From Orbus sasakiae (GTDB taxonomy: Bacteria; Pseudomonadota; Gammaproteobacteria; Enterobacterales; Orbaceae), in contig NZ_BAABHY010000001.1 in NCBI RefSeq assembly GCF_039542345.1, positions 1,116,001-1,180,000 of the forward strand: a DNA stretch of 64,000 nt, read 5' to 3'. The position numbers were made by a program, and so were the translations under genes. Of this stretch, positions 52,356-61,835 are shown in pieces; position 1 is the stretch's first letter, and each line of letters begins with the position of its first letter. The notes under the pieces were generated by a model that was not told where the DNA came from, did not search any database, and saw only the letters and a list, made by a program, of their open reading frames with translations.

Positions 52356-52375
52356 GCCCGAAAGGGCTTTATTTA
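52354..52375. terminator. Bidirectional terminator
   Basis: AAGCCC, GAAA tetraloop, GGGCTT with A-rich left and T-rich right flanks. It serves the rightward relics and the leftward lipoprotein gene. Confidence 0.75.
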
Positions 52376-52792
52376 ATATAAGGTGGTAGGCATTATATCT
52401 GTATTGCCGTTTGGATCTATTGACAACCTAAAATAGCGAACATCACCAACCTTTAAAATAAAACTCCTTTCCCGTCTCGGCGCATTAAAGCTACATAATC
52501 CTCTACCTTCTAATGATGCACCTAATATTATTTCACCACTAGGTACATAAAATGAGGCTCTTTCTTTAGTTTCTAATTTTGCCGATTCTTTGCCATTAAT
52601 AAAAAAGTTTATAAAACAAGCACTACCGACAATACCTTTATCACGAACAACAATAATATTTGAGCTATCATTATTTTGATAACTAAATACTCTATCCATT
52701 GGCACGTTTTTTATTTCATTCTGGGATGGTGGTGTAGTGGAACATCCAATCAACCCAAGTGAAACAAAAATAATAAGTAATAATTTTCTCAT
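52373..52792 (-). CDS. Predicted lipoprotein, phage-region
   Basis: A 139-aa protein with a lipoprotein signal (MRKLLLIIFVSLGLIGC, lipobox LIGC, Cys17). The rest looks like a compact beta domain with GKESAKLETKERASFYVPSG. Its resemblance to DUF2846-type lipoproteins is suggestive only. It lies 17 bp downstream of a second, broken lipoprotein gene in the same direction. Function unknown. Confidence 0.72.
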   Translation of the reverse strand: MRKLLLIIFVSLGLIGCSTTPPSQNEIKNVPMDRVFSYQNNDSSNIIVVRDKGIVGSACFINFFINGKESAKLETKERASFYVPSGEIILGASLEGRGLCSFNAPRRERSFILKVGDVRYFRLSIDPNGNTDIMPTTLY

Positions 52793-52809
52793 TATATTTC
52801 CTCAATTAT

Positions 52810-53360
52810 CTATAAATTTTCAGCAACATTTCTTGCTACATCTAAAGCAATTTGATCCCACGCATACTCAATAGTCGATGTGACTTTTGCATCCTTTACC
52901 CCTTTATCATTTTGTTTTGTTACAAACTCTTTTTCCCATTTTTTCCCAGCTAAATCAAATGTCACATTCAAATACACATATGCCGAATCTATATTACTCA
53001 TTCCGTAAGTAAAATTTGTTTCAGCTTTATTAACTGTTATGGATAATTTTCTCCCGTCATTATTTAAATCAGCATATGTATTTATGGCCTCTTCTATTCT
53101 ATTCTAGATGATATTCCTATTCCTGTAGGAATCCTTGTGCGAGAGCCTCCACCAATAAATCCAGAAGCGCCTTGAATGTCTACTCGTGATGGAAAATCTG
53201 TCGGAATCCATGTAATATCTAAGCTTGGGCGGGAGTTTAAATGCACCTCAGATTTAATTTTCTTTACAGATTGGTAAGATAAGCGATCATTAAATTGATG
53301 ATGAACACTGCACCCACCTAATAAAGTACTAATAAAGCATAAAGCAGCAATTTTTTTCAT
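52810..53360 (-). pseudogene. Predicted lipoprotein, frameshifted by a 5-bp tandem duplication
   Basis: It starts with a lipoprotein signal (MKKIAALCFISTLLGGC) and reads 88 codons to a stop at 53094-53096. On the coding strand AGAAT is repeated (AGAATAGAATAGAAG) just before the stop. Removing one 5-bp unit joins the frame to IEEAINTYADLNNDGRKLSI and on through MSNIDSAYVYLNVTFDLAG to the stop at 52810, for roughly 180 aa. Family not recognised. The lesion is a textbook slippage duplication. Confidence 0.75.
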
Positions 53361-53436
53361 ACTATTAATCCAATAATTAAAGTGAATTAATAGTATGAAA
53401 TTTAAATCAGTAAATCAACGCTTATTCAGTAATCCA

Positions 53437-53641
53437 CTAGGTCGCATTTGCTCTTGAATAATGCTTCATAATCGATTGCGTTATCATCTGACCTAGCTGC
53501 TTGCTGTCGCCTTCTGTTACGGAGCGATCACCTATATTTACAGGCACGTTAACAGTTATGTTACTACCATTACTATTACCTTATCTTAAAAAGTTTTTCA
53601 AATCAGCATTATTTCTAGCGTCAACAACCCTCTCCCCTATC
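53437..53641 (-). pseudogene. Phage tail tape-measure protein, C-terminal fragment
   Basis: The leftward frame reads GERVVDARNNADLKNFLR, stop, then GNSNGSNITVNVPVNIGDRS and KQLGQMITQSIM before a final stop at 53437-53439. GERVV-ARxNxDL followed by a T/V/N-rich strand and a final helical segment is the end of lambdoid-type tape-measure proteins. An internal stop and missing upstream sequence mark it as a relic. Confidence 0.6.
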
Positions 53642-53818
53642 TAAACAGCATTTCTAAAAAGTTGGTGACTTTATCTTGTCGAGGTAAATATCAAACTTAT
53701 CTTGATACGCTAGATTGGTATTTTTTAACAGAAGATGAAGCATTACAGTTTATAGGTGACTAAATGATTACAGAAGAATTAAAAGAAGAAATTGACGGAT
53801 TGTGTATAAAGCATACGG
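53642..53818 (+). other. Short phage-derived open stretches
   Basis: A rightward frame reads GKYQTYLDTLDWYFLTEDEA and stops at 53761-53763. A new ATG at 53764 opens a 30-codon frame (MITEELKEEIDGLCIKHTG) that ends in the integrase relic. Neither is recognised. Both look like fragments. Confidence 0.35.
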
Positions 53819-54414
53819 GATTACTTCCAACTTGCTCTGCAAAAAGTACGTGTTAGATCGATAACTAAAGAAAAAGCTACCTTGTTACTTAAAAACATAA
53901 AACAAAAATGGCTATATGATGTTTGTTTTTTTGTACTATCAACTGGAGCCAGACAAAGCAAAATATTATCATTAACTTGGAATAATGTTGATTTCGTTAA
54001 TAAGGTGGCTTTAGTTACGGCCAATAACGCTAAATCAGGCATAGCTTAAATGATAATGTAATTGAGTTATTAAGGTCACTGAGATTTAAAAGCGATGATT
54101 GATATGTTTTTACTCGAAAAGACAATAAGAGGATTAACAAGGTAGATCATGGTGCTTTTCAATCAGCTTTAAAAGCATCAGGAATTGATAATTTTAGATT
54201 TCATAATTTACGTCATACATGGGCAAGCTGGCATGTCCAATCGGGAACGCCATTATATACACTTAAAACAATGGGTGGCTGGGAGACGCTTGAAATGGTA
54301 AATAAATATGCTCATTTGAACGCTGAACATATGATAGAATATTCAAGCAATGTCACATTTACGGCACAAGCCTATAATGACACATTTAAATTTAGAATAG
54401 CAAATAGTAATTAA
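53819..54414 (+). pseudogene. Tyrosine-recombinase (phage integrase) relic
   Basis: The catalytic domain survives in pieces: YFQLALQKVRVRSITKEKA then VLSTGARQSKILSLTWNNVD (first Arg), a frame break near 54050, and then FRFHNLRHTWASWHVQSGT (HxxR), GGWETLEMVNKYAHL (nucleophile Tyr) to a stop at 54412-54414. The N-terminal DNA-binding half is absent. It ends 56 bp before the right att-like repeat. Confidence 0.85.
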
Positions 54415-54469
54415 TTATAATTATTCAATGCTTTAAGACGAGTTAGCAAGATGTATAAATACGTTAGCT

Positions 54470-54488
54470 CACTGACTTGATATCAGAG
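54470..54488 (+). repeat. Candidate attR: 19-bp direct repeat
   Basis: CACTGACTTGATATCAGAG, 12 bp before the trhP start codon. One mismatch to the left copy. Confidence 0.65.
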
Positions 54489-54500
54489 GCATTTTATTAA

Positions 54501-55841
54501 ATGGAAACACAATCTTTTAAACCCGAACTGCTTTCACCGGCTGGTTCATTAAAAAACATGCGCTATGCATTTGCTTATGGAGCAGATGCCGTTTACGCAG
54601 GGCAACCTCGTTATAGTTTACGCGTACGTAATAACGAATTTAATCATGAAAACTTAGCCATTGGGATTAACGAAGCTCATGCGCAAGGTAAAAAGTTTTA
54701 CGTTGTTGTTAATATTGCACCACATAATTCAAAACTTAAAACCTTTATTCGTGACTTAAAGCCGGTTGTAGATATGAAACCTGATGCTTTCATCATGTCA
54801 GATCCGGGTTTGATTATGCTTGTTCGCGAGCATTTTCCTGAAATGGAAATTCATCTTTCAGTACAATCAAATGCAGTTAACTGGGCTACTGTCAAATTCT
54901 GGCACCAAATGGGGCTTACCCGAGTAGTATTATCACGTGAATTATCCATCGATGAAATCGCTGAAATTCGTGAAAAAGCCCCCGAAATGGAATTAGAAGT
55001 TTTTATTCATGGCGCATTGTGTATGGCTTACTCTGGTCGTTGTTTATTATCGGGTTATATTAACAAACGCGATCCCAACCAAGGTACATGTACTAATGCT
55101 TGTCGTTGGAAGTACAATGTGGCTGAAGGTAAAGAAAACGAAACAGGTCAAATCGTTCACAAATATGAACCTATTGAAGTAAAACAAGTAGGCGCTAACG
55201 AAGTGCTCGATGGACCGACTGACAAGGTCTTCATGCTTGAGGAATCAGGACGACCAGGTGAGTACATGCAAGCTTTTGAAGATGAGCATGGTACCTATAT
55301 CATGAACTCTAAAGATTTAAGAGCTGTTGAATTAGTTGAAGATTTAACTAAAATCGGCGTACATTCTTTAAAAATCGAAGGTCGTACGAAATCATTTTAT
55401 TATTGCGCTCGTACAGCACAAGTTTATCGTAATGCTATTGATGCCGCAGCAGCAGGAAAACCGTTTGATCCAAGACTCTTAGTTGAACTAGACTCCCTTG
55501 CTCACCGCGGCTATACGGAAGGATTTTTACGTCGTCATAATCATGAAGAGTTGCAAAACTATGAGCACAGTCATTCCGTATCTGAAAGACAGCAATTTGT
55601 CGGTGAATTTAGTGGACAACGTCTAAATGGCTTAGCTGAAGTTATTGTTAAAAATAAATTTTCAGTTGGTGATAGTGTTGAAATGATGACACCACAAGGC
55701 AATATTACGTTTGAAATAACAAGTATGCAAAATAAAAAAGGACAACCTGTGCCTGCTGGACTCGGTGATGGTCATATTGTGTATATCCCAATCCCTGAAG
55801 ATATTAATCTTGATTATGCACTATTAATGCGTAATTTCTAA
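54501..55841 (+). CDS. trhP: Prephenate-dependent tRNA uridine(34) hydroxylase TrhP (peptidase U32 family, YegQ)
   Basis: A 446-aa U32-family protein. The start ELLSPAGSLKNMRYAFAYGA and the Cys-rich GALCMAYSGRCLLSGYINKR, then NQGTCTNACRWKY (Fe-S type cysteines), identify the YegQ/TrhP subfamily, which makes 5-hydroxyuridine at tRNA position 34. The C-terminal beta-barrel domain starts near residue 370. Length is near E. coli YegQ (453 aa). The candidate att repeat lies just before its start, so native upstream signals may have been replaced by prophage sequence. Confidence 0.93.
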   Translation: METQSFKPELLSPAGSLKNMRYAFAYGADAVYAGQPRYSLRVRNNEFNHENLAIGINEAHAQGKKFYVVVNIAPHNSKLKTFIRDLKPVVDMKPDAFIMSDPGLIMLVREHFPEMEIHLSVQSNAVNWATVKFWHQMGLTRVVLSRELSIDEIAEIREKAPEMELEVFIHGALCMAYSGRCLLSGYINKRDPNQGTCTNACRWKYNVAEGKENETGQIVHKYEPIEVKQVGANEVLDGPTDKVFMLEESGRPGEYMQAFEDEHGTYIMNSKDLRAVELVEDLTKIGVHSLKIEGRTKSFYYCARTAQVYRNAIDAAAAGKPFDPRLLVELDSLAHRGYTEGFLRRHNHEELQNYEHSHSVSERQQFVGEFSGQRLNGLAEVIVKNKFSVGDSVEMMTPQGNITFEITSMQNKKGQPVPAGLGDGHIVYIPIPEDINLDYALLMRNF

Positions 55842-55848
55842 ACAACCC

Positions 55849-55876
55849 AAAAAAGGCACCCATCGGTGCCTTTTTT
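55849..55876. terminator. Bidirectional terminator, trhP / autotransporter
   Basis: Six As, GGCACC, four-base loop, GGTGCC, six Ts. Perfect six-pair GC-rich stem between converging genes. Confidence 0.88.
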
Positions 55877-55897
55877 AGTGTGAAAATAGATCGTGAC

Positions 55898-58462
55898 CTA
55901 AAAGCTGTATTTGAGCCCTAACATCACTGCACTGTTACTGTAATGGTGATCGCTATATTGATACGCCAAGTTAAACCACACGTTGGTCTGTTTTGCAATA
56001 TTGCCTTCTAAACCCGCTTTGATTTCACCAATATTATGTGCACCATCTTGTTGGATTTGCTGTCCATCCATACTGATAGCAAAGGGTTTAGTATTATATA
56101 ACCAGTTAGCCTCAATAAATAACTGACCTGCTTGATGGGTACGTTGGTTGACCGTATCGCTTGAGCTCATAGTAGCGCGAAGACCAAAACGGGTTTGCCA
56201 GTTATTGCCCTTGCCTGTAACGTGCGTCCCGTTTGCCTCACGGTGCTCATCAGCATCCACATTCATCCAAGTTAACTGCCCTTTTGGTTGTAACCAGTAG
56301 CTATAAGCCGCTGTTTGACCTAATTTAATATTATAACCCGATTCTAATGAAGCGGTCAGGCCTCTGAGATTATAACTTTCTTGATTCAACTCTTGACCAT
56401 TAACTGAAGCATCAAAGTCTTTCCACAATAACCAGCTATCAATGTATAAACCACTTTTATCAGCATCATTATCATACCAGGTGCCATATACACCAGCACT
56501 ATACCCATCAATTGTCCCCGTTGAGCGGTAGCCGCTTAACTGGGAATCACTATCACTTGAACTCCGACCATAGCCCCACATGATACCAAAATGCAAACGG
56601 TTGCGATTATTGGTTGTCCACTGCGCTATGTCACCACCCAGTTGTACGATGTTCCAATGCGCCTTATTATTGAGTTGATGTCCAGCATTAAACTTCTGAT
56701 TACCGTATTGGTAACGTAACCACATACTGGTTACTTTTTGTTCCCCGTTAAGTAAATCAGTATACTGGGTTTCACCTAAACGGTCGTGCAAACGTAAATT
56801 AAATAGACTATTGGCTGCGACCAAATTAGATAAATATGAACCCGCTTCTGGCCTGATTGTGGCCTCACTATTATCGATATACTTACTGGTTAAATACCAA
56901 CTATTGTTATCAGTACCACTGGCCGTCCCATGTCCTAAATAATACTCATATGAGCCCGCGACAATACGCCCTTGTTGCACAAATGCATCAGTACTTGATG
57001 TCCCTGTTACATCAATCACTTTGATGCCTTCAACAGTCTGTGCTCCACTGCCCCCCAGATTATTGACCGACACATAAGTGGTGCCTGACGCATTGCCATT
57101 AATCACTAATTTATCGGTTGCGGAATTGTCATCACCTAACACACTATTAAGGATTAGTTGCCCCTTATCGCCGGTATAGTCACCATTGATCGTCAGTGTA
57201 CTCCCCGCGGTAGAGCTTGCTGATAAATCAATAATACCACGGTTGGTAACATTACTATTAACGTTCGCATCAGCCACACCACTTGCTAGATTAAGCGTAC
57301 CGTAGGTATCAACGGTGACATCGTTAGCGGTTAACTCACCAGATAGACTTAAAGCCGCATTACTTTTCGTACCAATATTAATGGCTTCCCAATTAACAAT
57401 CGAAATATTCCCTGCTTGCCCTATGCTGCCTGATGAACCCGTTAACGATTGGTTGAGATTTAAAGTATCGGTATCTGTATCAGTGCGACTAGTTGTACCA
57501 TCCGCTGAACCACCATCAAGCACAGTGAGTCCAGAAACGTCAGCTCCCTGATCAATATTTAAGGTATCACTGCCACCACCGAGTACGATGCTGCCAATCA
57601 CTTTAGCGCCATCTTTTAGCGTGACAGTGGCATTACCGCTATCATCTTTGATTGCAGTACCTGACGTCCCAGAAACAACACCACCATCATGTATAGTAAT
57701 AATCGTTTCTTTACCGGCAATACCTGTTGCCGTATTGATACCAACGCCGCCGATCACCGTGCCAGAGATGTCAACAATCGTACTGCCAGTGCCATGATTA
57801 TAAGCAAGAACAGCCGTTGAACTTGGACCTGCTGAGATTATACCCGCTTTTTGTTCTACGATTAAATCTGTACCATTAGAATTGGCATTTTCGATATAAA
57901 GCGCAGCTAATGCGCCATCGCTTGTAGCTGTAATATTTCCAGAACTGATCATTGTGGATTTACCACTTGCCCAATTTACCGCATAAATACCATTTTTATA
58001 CCCCGTAATTGAACCTGACTTTTGTTCGATATATAAGCCCGTTGCATCACCAGTTGTATCAACTTGCAAGCCAATGCCTTTTTCCCCAGAAATGCTCCCC
58101 GCGGTTGTCACTGACGCAACACCCGGCCCGCTGTTGCTAGCCATAACACCAATATCACTAGCATGAATTACACTGTTTTCTTCTTGTACGACAGTCAAAT
58201 TACCACTACTACCAACAACTGATTCAAGTATTAATCCTCGTTCATCAGTAGTATTATTTTGATAGGAACTATCAATATACACATTAAGCGATTGATCACT
58301 CATTAAGACTTCAGTTGAAGACATTACCCCTGAACAAACATAATTAAAACTATTGGCTGGTACGCTGACACAATTAGCAACCGCTTGGGGAATAAAAGCA
58401 ATACTTGTCGAACCAACCGCTGTTAAAAACAAACGATTGAAGACGAAATTGACACACTTCAT
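55898..58462 (-). CDS. Autotransporter (type Va) with passenger beta-helix and C-terminal barrel
   Basis: About 854 aa. An N-terminal signal region (residues 1-32, ending ...AVANC) is followed by a passenger rich in Gly, Ser, Thr and Asn with repeats of the GSI/GTV type (about 40-560), then an autotransporter barrel from about 590 ending in MLGLKYSF with the terminal aromatic needed for BamA recognition. NW/YLTSKYID precedes the barrel as in pertactin-type proteins. The ATG at 58462 has AAAGGA at proper spacing; an ATG two codons earlier is too close to it. The passenger ligand cannot be predicted. No serine-protease motif seen. Confidence 0.88.
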   Translation of the reverse strand: MKCVNFVFNRLFLTAVGSTSIAFIPQAVANCVSVPANSFNYVCSGVMSSTEVLMSDQSLNVYIDSSYQNNTTDERGLILESVVGSSGNLTVVQEENSVIHASDIGVMASNSGPGVASVTTAGSISGEKGIGLQVDTTGDATGLYIEQKSGSITGYKNGIYAVNWASGKSTMISSGNITATSDGALAALYIENANSNGTDLIVEQKAGIISAGPSSTAVLAYNHGTGSTIVDISGTVIGGVGINTATGIAGKETIITIHDGGVVSGTSGTAIKDDSGNATVTLKDGAKVIGSIVLGGGSDTLNIDQGADVSGLTVLDGGSADGTTSRTDTDTDTLNLNQSLTGSSGSIGQAGNISIVNWEAINIGTKSNAALSLSGELTANDVTVDTYGTLNLASGVADANVNSNVTNRGIIDLSASSTAGSTLTINGDYTGDKGQLILNSVLGDDNSATDKLVINGNASGTTYVSVNNLGGSGAQTVEGIKVIDVTGTSSTDAFVQQGRIVAGSYEYYLGHGTASGTDNNSWYLTSKYIDNSEATIRPEAGSYLSNLVAANSLFNLRLHDRLGETQYTDLLNGEQKVTSMWLRYQYGNQKFNAGHQLNNKAHWNIVQLGGDIAQWTTNNRNRLHFGIMWGYGRSSSDSDSQLSGYRSTGTIDGYSAGVYGTWYDNDADKSGLYIDSWLLWKDFDASVNGQELNQESYNLRGLTASLESGYNIKLGQTAAYSYWLQPKGQLTWMNVDADEHREANGTHVTGKGNNWQTRFGLRATMSSSDTVNQRTHQAGQLFIEANWLYNTKPFAISMDGQQIQQDGAHNIGEIKAGLEGNIAKQTNVWFNLAYQYSDHHYSNSAVMLGLKYSF

Positions 58463-58820
58463 TTTCATTTCCTTTAATTCATCATAAATTTATTATTTTT
58501 TTTACTATTTTATATTGCATATGATAATTTGATACAAGATGAATAAGCCGACAATTATTTATTTCAATCTTTCGAATATATGTTTTATTTATAACATCAA
58601 AAGATTAACCATTATGTAAATGAGCAGTATCTCACAAAACATAGCCTATAAAATTGCGGCTATTATAATCATTTGGATCATGATAGCCAAGATCAATTTT
58701 AGCAATAATTGAGTGAAAATTCATTGCGATTTGTTCAGATAAAGTGAGAGGAAATGAGGGATTGTCTGTTAAAACGCCGATAATATTATATCGGCGTTAA
58801 TGTAAAAAAATATGTTTGAA
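58463..58820. other. Intergenic region upstream of the autotransporter
   Basis: About 350 bp. It holds the autotransporter promoter region and, at its right end, the proA terminator. No gene recognised. Confidence 0.5.
58773..58798 (-). terminator. Terminator of proA
   Basis: AACGCCGATA, six-base loop, TATCGGCGTT: a perfect 10-bp stem. On the minus strand it is followed by TTTT, 23 bp after the proA stop. Confidence 0.75.
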
Positions 58821-60074
58821 TTAGCACCTAATAAGATCATCACCATAACCAATCCATTTATAGGTTGTTAATGCTTCAAGCCCCATTGGGCCCCTTGCAT
58901 GTAATTTTTGTGTACTTACCGCAACCTCAGCGCCTAATCCGAATTGCGCACCATCAGTAAATCGCGTTGATGCATTGACATAGACGGCAGCTGAATCCAC
59001 CAAATTCACAAATTTTTCAGCACTGGCTAATGAACGTGTCAAAATCGCATCTGAATGAGCACTGCCATATTCACGAATGTGCTCGACGGCGAGTTCTAAA
59101 GAATCAACGATGACAACATTTAGATCCTTTGATAACCATTCATTACGTAATTCGTCATCATTAACGGGTAAAACATTAGCCACACCATGTTTTAATACTT
59201 CAAATGCTGACGAGTCGGCATGCAATACCACCTTGTTATCTGCCATGATTTGACTTAATTTAGGTAAAAACAGGTCGGCAATTTCAGTGTGCACCAGTAA
59301 TGTTTCTAATGTATTACAGGTACTTGGACGCTGGGTCTTAGCATTAATTATAATTGGAAAGGCTGTATCAAAATCCATACTTTGATCAACAAACATATGG
59401 CAAACACCAATTCCACCTGTAATAACAGGGATTGTTGAATGTTCACGACAAAGCTTATGCAAGGCAGCTCCACCACGCGGAATAATCATATCAACATATT
59501 TATCAAGTTTTAATAATTCATTGATATATTTACGATCAGGATTATTAATTGACTGGATTGCGGCTGAAGGTAACTGTGTTTGAGCCAGTGCATCTTGAAT
59601 GACTTCAATCATCACTTTATTTGTATTTGTTGTTTCTTTACCGCCACGTAAAATGGCAGCATTACCTGTTTTTAGACATAGGGTCGCAATATCGATAGTT
59701 ACGTTTGGTCTCGCTTCGTAAATAACTCCAATGACCCCTAACGGCACTCGGTGACGTTGTAACTTTAAACCACTATCCAGTGTATATCCATCAATCACCT
59801 CACCAACAGGATCGGCAAGCATAATGACCTTTCTGACATCATTAGCAATAGTCGCTAAACGCTCATGAGTTAATAATAACCGGTCCAAAATAGCATCACT
59901 TGTGCCATGAGCTTTTGCAGCTTCAATATCAATCGAATTCGCTGCTAAGATTTTTGCTGAGTGTTGTTCGAGTAGATCGGCAATACAACTTAGCGCTGCA
60001 TTCTTTTGTGCTGTTGAACATTGTGATAATTCAAATGCAGCGATTTTGGCTGCTTTACCAAGTTGCTCTAACAT
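58821..60074 (-). CDS. proA: Glutamate-5-semialdehyde dehydrogenase (gamma-glutamyl phosphate reductase)
   Basis: A 417-aa NADPH-dependent enzyme of proline synthesis, with length identical to E. coli ProA. VIYEARPNVTIDIATLCLKTGNAAILRGGKE and the catalytic Cys region TQRPSTCNTLETLL are visible. It lies downstream of proB but separated from it by a molybdate-binding protein gene. A strong hairpin follows. Confidence 0.95.
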   Translation of the reverse strand: MLEQLGKAAKIAAFELSQCSTAQKNAALSCIADLLEQHSAKILAANSIDIEAAKAHGTSDAILDRLLLTHERLATIANDVRKVIMLADPVGEVIDGYTLDSGLKLQRHRVPLGVIGVIYEARPNVTIDIATLCLKTGNAAILRGGKETTNTNKVMIEVIQDALAQTQLPSAAIQSINNPDRKYINELLKLDKYVDMIIPRGGAALHKLCREHSTIPVITGGIGVCHMFVDQSMDFDTAFPIIINAKTQRPSTCNTLETLLVHTEIADLFLPKLSQIMADNKVVLHADSSAFEVLKHGVANVLPVNDDELRNEWLSKDLNVVIVDSLELAVEHIREYGSAHSDAILTRSLASAEKFVNLVDSAAVYVNASTRFTDGAQFGLGAEVAVSTQKLHARGPMGLEALTTYKWIGYGDDLIRC

Positions 60075-60183
60075 AGTTTATAACCTCATATAAGTGCTAT
60101 TACAGTGGTATTCAAATACATATCAATATAATAATTTGGTGAGACGAAATGATCATTCATATTACGATGATTTTAAGTTATGC

Positions 60184-60612
60184 TTAATCCTCAACGCCAA
60201 CAATGACATGTGAAGCTTTAAACATTGCCGTTGCATCATCACCCACTTGAAATTCTAGATTCTCACAACTTTCATTAGTTATAATAGCAACAATGATTTG
60301 CCCATGACCTAAATCGATAGAAACTTCTGAATTAACAGCACCTTGGTTTATTTTTATGATTCTGCCAGATAAACGATTACGTGCGGATACTTTTATCGTA
60401 TTAGGTCCGACTGTTAAGATCACAAAAGATGCTTTTATTAAAGCAAAGGCTGATGCGCCTAGTTTTAAATTTAAGGCTAAAGTACTTTCGTGAGTAATGA
60501 TGGCTGTAATTAATGTTCCATTGGGTAATTTAAGTGTAATTTCATCATTAACAGTACCATTTTTAAGTTCTACCACTTCACCATAAAAACAATTACGTGC
60601 ACTTGTTTTCAT
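60184..60612 (-). CDS. Di-Mop molybdate-binding protein (molbindin)
   Basis: A 142-aa protein made of two tandem Mop/TOBE domains, residues 1-68 and 74-142. Each starts with the SARN signature (TSARNCFYGEV and VSARNRLSGRI) and carries the IxxxS/ASHVIVGV-type end. Such molbindins store or buffer molybdate or tungstate in the cytoplasm. AAGGA precedes the ATG. It sits between proB (96 bp upstream) and proA (109 bp downstream) in the same direction. No mod or moa genes are in the window, so the link with proline genes is probably positional only. Confidence 0.88.
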   Translation of the reverse strand: MKTSARNCFYGEVVELKNGTVNDEITLKLPNGTLITAIITHESTLALNLKLGASAFALIKASFVILTVGPNTIKVSARNRLSGRIIKINQGAVNSEVSIDLGHGQIIVAIITNESCENLEFQVGDDATAMFKASHVIVGVED

Positions 60613-60708
60613 CTGAGATTCCTTTTAATAAGTCCTAATGTGTTTTATATTTTCAACTATATATTTATATAGTGATATTAATAATAATAGGTTCCACTTA
60701 ACAATAAG

Positions 60709-61809
60709 CTATTTAACAATCATATCATCGCGATGAACGGCAACTGGACCATATTCATAACCAATAAGTTTACTAATGTCTTGTGAATGGTGGCCGGCTA
60801 TTTGCCTTAATGCATCACTGTTATAACGAGAGACCCCACGAGCAATACTGACACCCTGTTGATTACAGATATCGATAGCTTCACCCCGTGAGAAATTGTT
60901 TTTAACTTCAACAATTCCTTTAGGTAAAATGGAACGACCTTGATTCAAAATCGCATTTACAGCACCATCATCAAGTAAAATACTGCCCGCAGGCGGGGCA
61001 CCAAACAACCAGTATTTCCGGTGTTCTAATGGTGTTTTTTTCGGCATGAAACGGGTTCCAACAGCGATATTTTTAGCAACATCAAGAATAACATTCGGTC
61101 TGCTACCTGCCGCAATGATGACTTCAATTCCTGCTTTACCTGCTATTTCAGCCGCTTGTAATTTAGTCCCCATTCCCCCCGTTCCTAAACCGGAAATACT
61201 ATCACCAGCAATGGCTTTTAATGCGGTATCAATTGTTTCAATTTCTGTAATAAGTTTTGCGTTGGGGTCTTTCCTCGGATCTGCGGTAAATAACCCTTCT
61301 TGGTCGGTTAATAAAATTAATTTATCTGCTTGCGCCAAAATTGCGGCTAGCGCAGATAAATTATCATTATCCCCAACTTTTATTTCAGCGGTCGCTACAG
61401 CGTCATTTTCATTGATAACCGGCACAATATGATTATCTAACATCGCTTTTAGTGCATCTTGTGCATTGAGAAAACGTTCTCGATCTTCTAGATCAGCGCG
61501 CGTTAGCAGCATTTGACCGATATAGATATTATAAATTGAAAATAACTGTTCCCAAGTTTGAATCAGTTTACTTTGCCCAACAGATGCTAACAGTTGTTTA
61601 GACGCGACCGTTTTAGGCAATTCAGGATAATTCAAATTTTCACGACCCGCGGCGATTGCGCCTGAGGTGACGACAACAATGTTATGACCTTGCTCAATTA
61701 ATTGGTGGCACTGCCTCACTAATTCTAAAATCCTAGCGCGATCTATCTTTTTTGAACCGCCAGTTAATACACTTGTTCCAAGCTTGATAACAATAGTTTG
61801 TTGCTTCAT
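60709..61809 (-). CDS. proB: Glutamate 5-kinase
   Basis: A 366-aa enzyme that phosphorylates glutamate in the first step of proline synthesis (E. coli ProB 367 aa). The amino-acid kinase domain has IVIKLGTSVLTGG at its start, NENDAVATAEIKVGDNDNLSA for substrate binding and GLGTGGMGTKLQAA; a C-terminal PUA domain covers about 275-355. frsA lies 26 bp upstream in the same direction. Confidence 0.95.
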   Translation of the reverse strand: MKQQTIVIKLGTSVLTGGSKKIDRARILELVRQCHQLIEQGHNIVVVTSGAIAAGRENLNYPELPKTVASKQLLASVGQSKLIQTWEQLFSIYNIYIGQMLLTRADLEDRERFLNAQDALKAMLDNHIVPVINENDAVATAEIKVGDNDNLSALAAILAQADKLILLTDQEGLFTADPRKDPNAKLITEIETIDTALKAIAGDSISGLGTGGMGTKLQAAEIAGKAGIEVIIAAGSRPNVILDVAKNIAVGTRFMPKKTPLEHRKYWLFGAPPAGSILLDDGAVNAILNQGRSILPKGIVEVKNNFSRGEAIDICNQQGVSIARGVSRYNSDALRQIAGHHSQDISKLIGYEYGPVAVHRDDMIVK

Positions 61810-61835
61810 TTTTTAACCGTTCAATGAGAATAAAA

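Larger units (their letters stand above)
51726..54488. mobile_element. Decayed prophage remnant (~2.8 kb)
   Basis: Bounded by the 19-bp repeats. It contains a umuD relic with a LexA box, a Zn-ribbon fragment, two lipoprotein genes (one frameshifted), a tail tape-measure C-terminal fragment and a broken tyrosine integrase next to the right repeat. Integrase placed beside the att site and pointing at it is the usual prophage layout. No replication, capsid or lysis genes remain. Confidence 0.78.

Noticed and set aside
53821..54042. Leftward 73-codon frame
   Set aside because: It is antisense to the integrase relic, whose catalytic motifs read on the plus strand.
57315..57797. Two rightward frames inside the autotransporter gene
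   Set aside because: Antisense shadows of the low-complexity Gly/Ser/Thr passenger.
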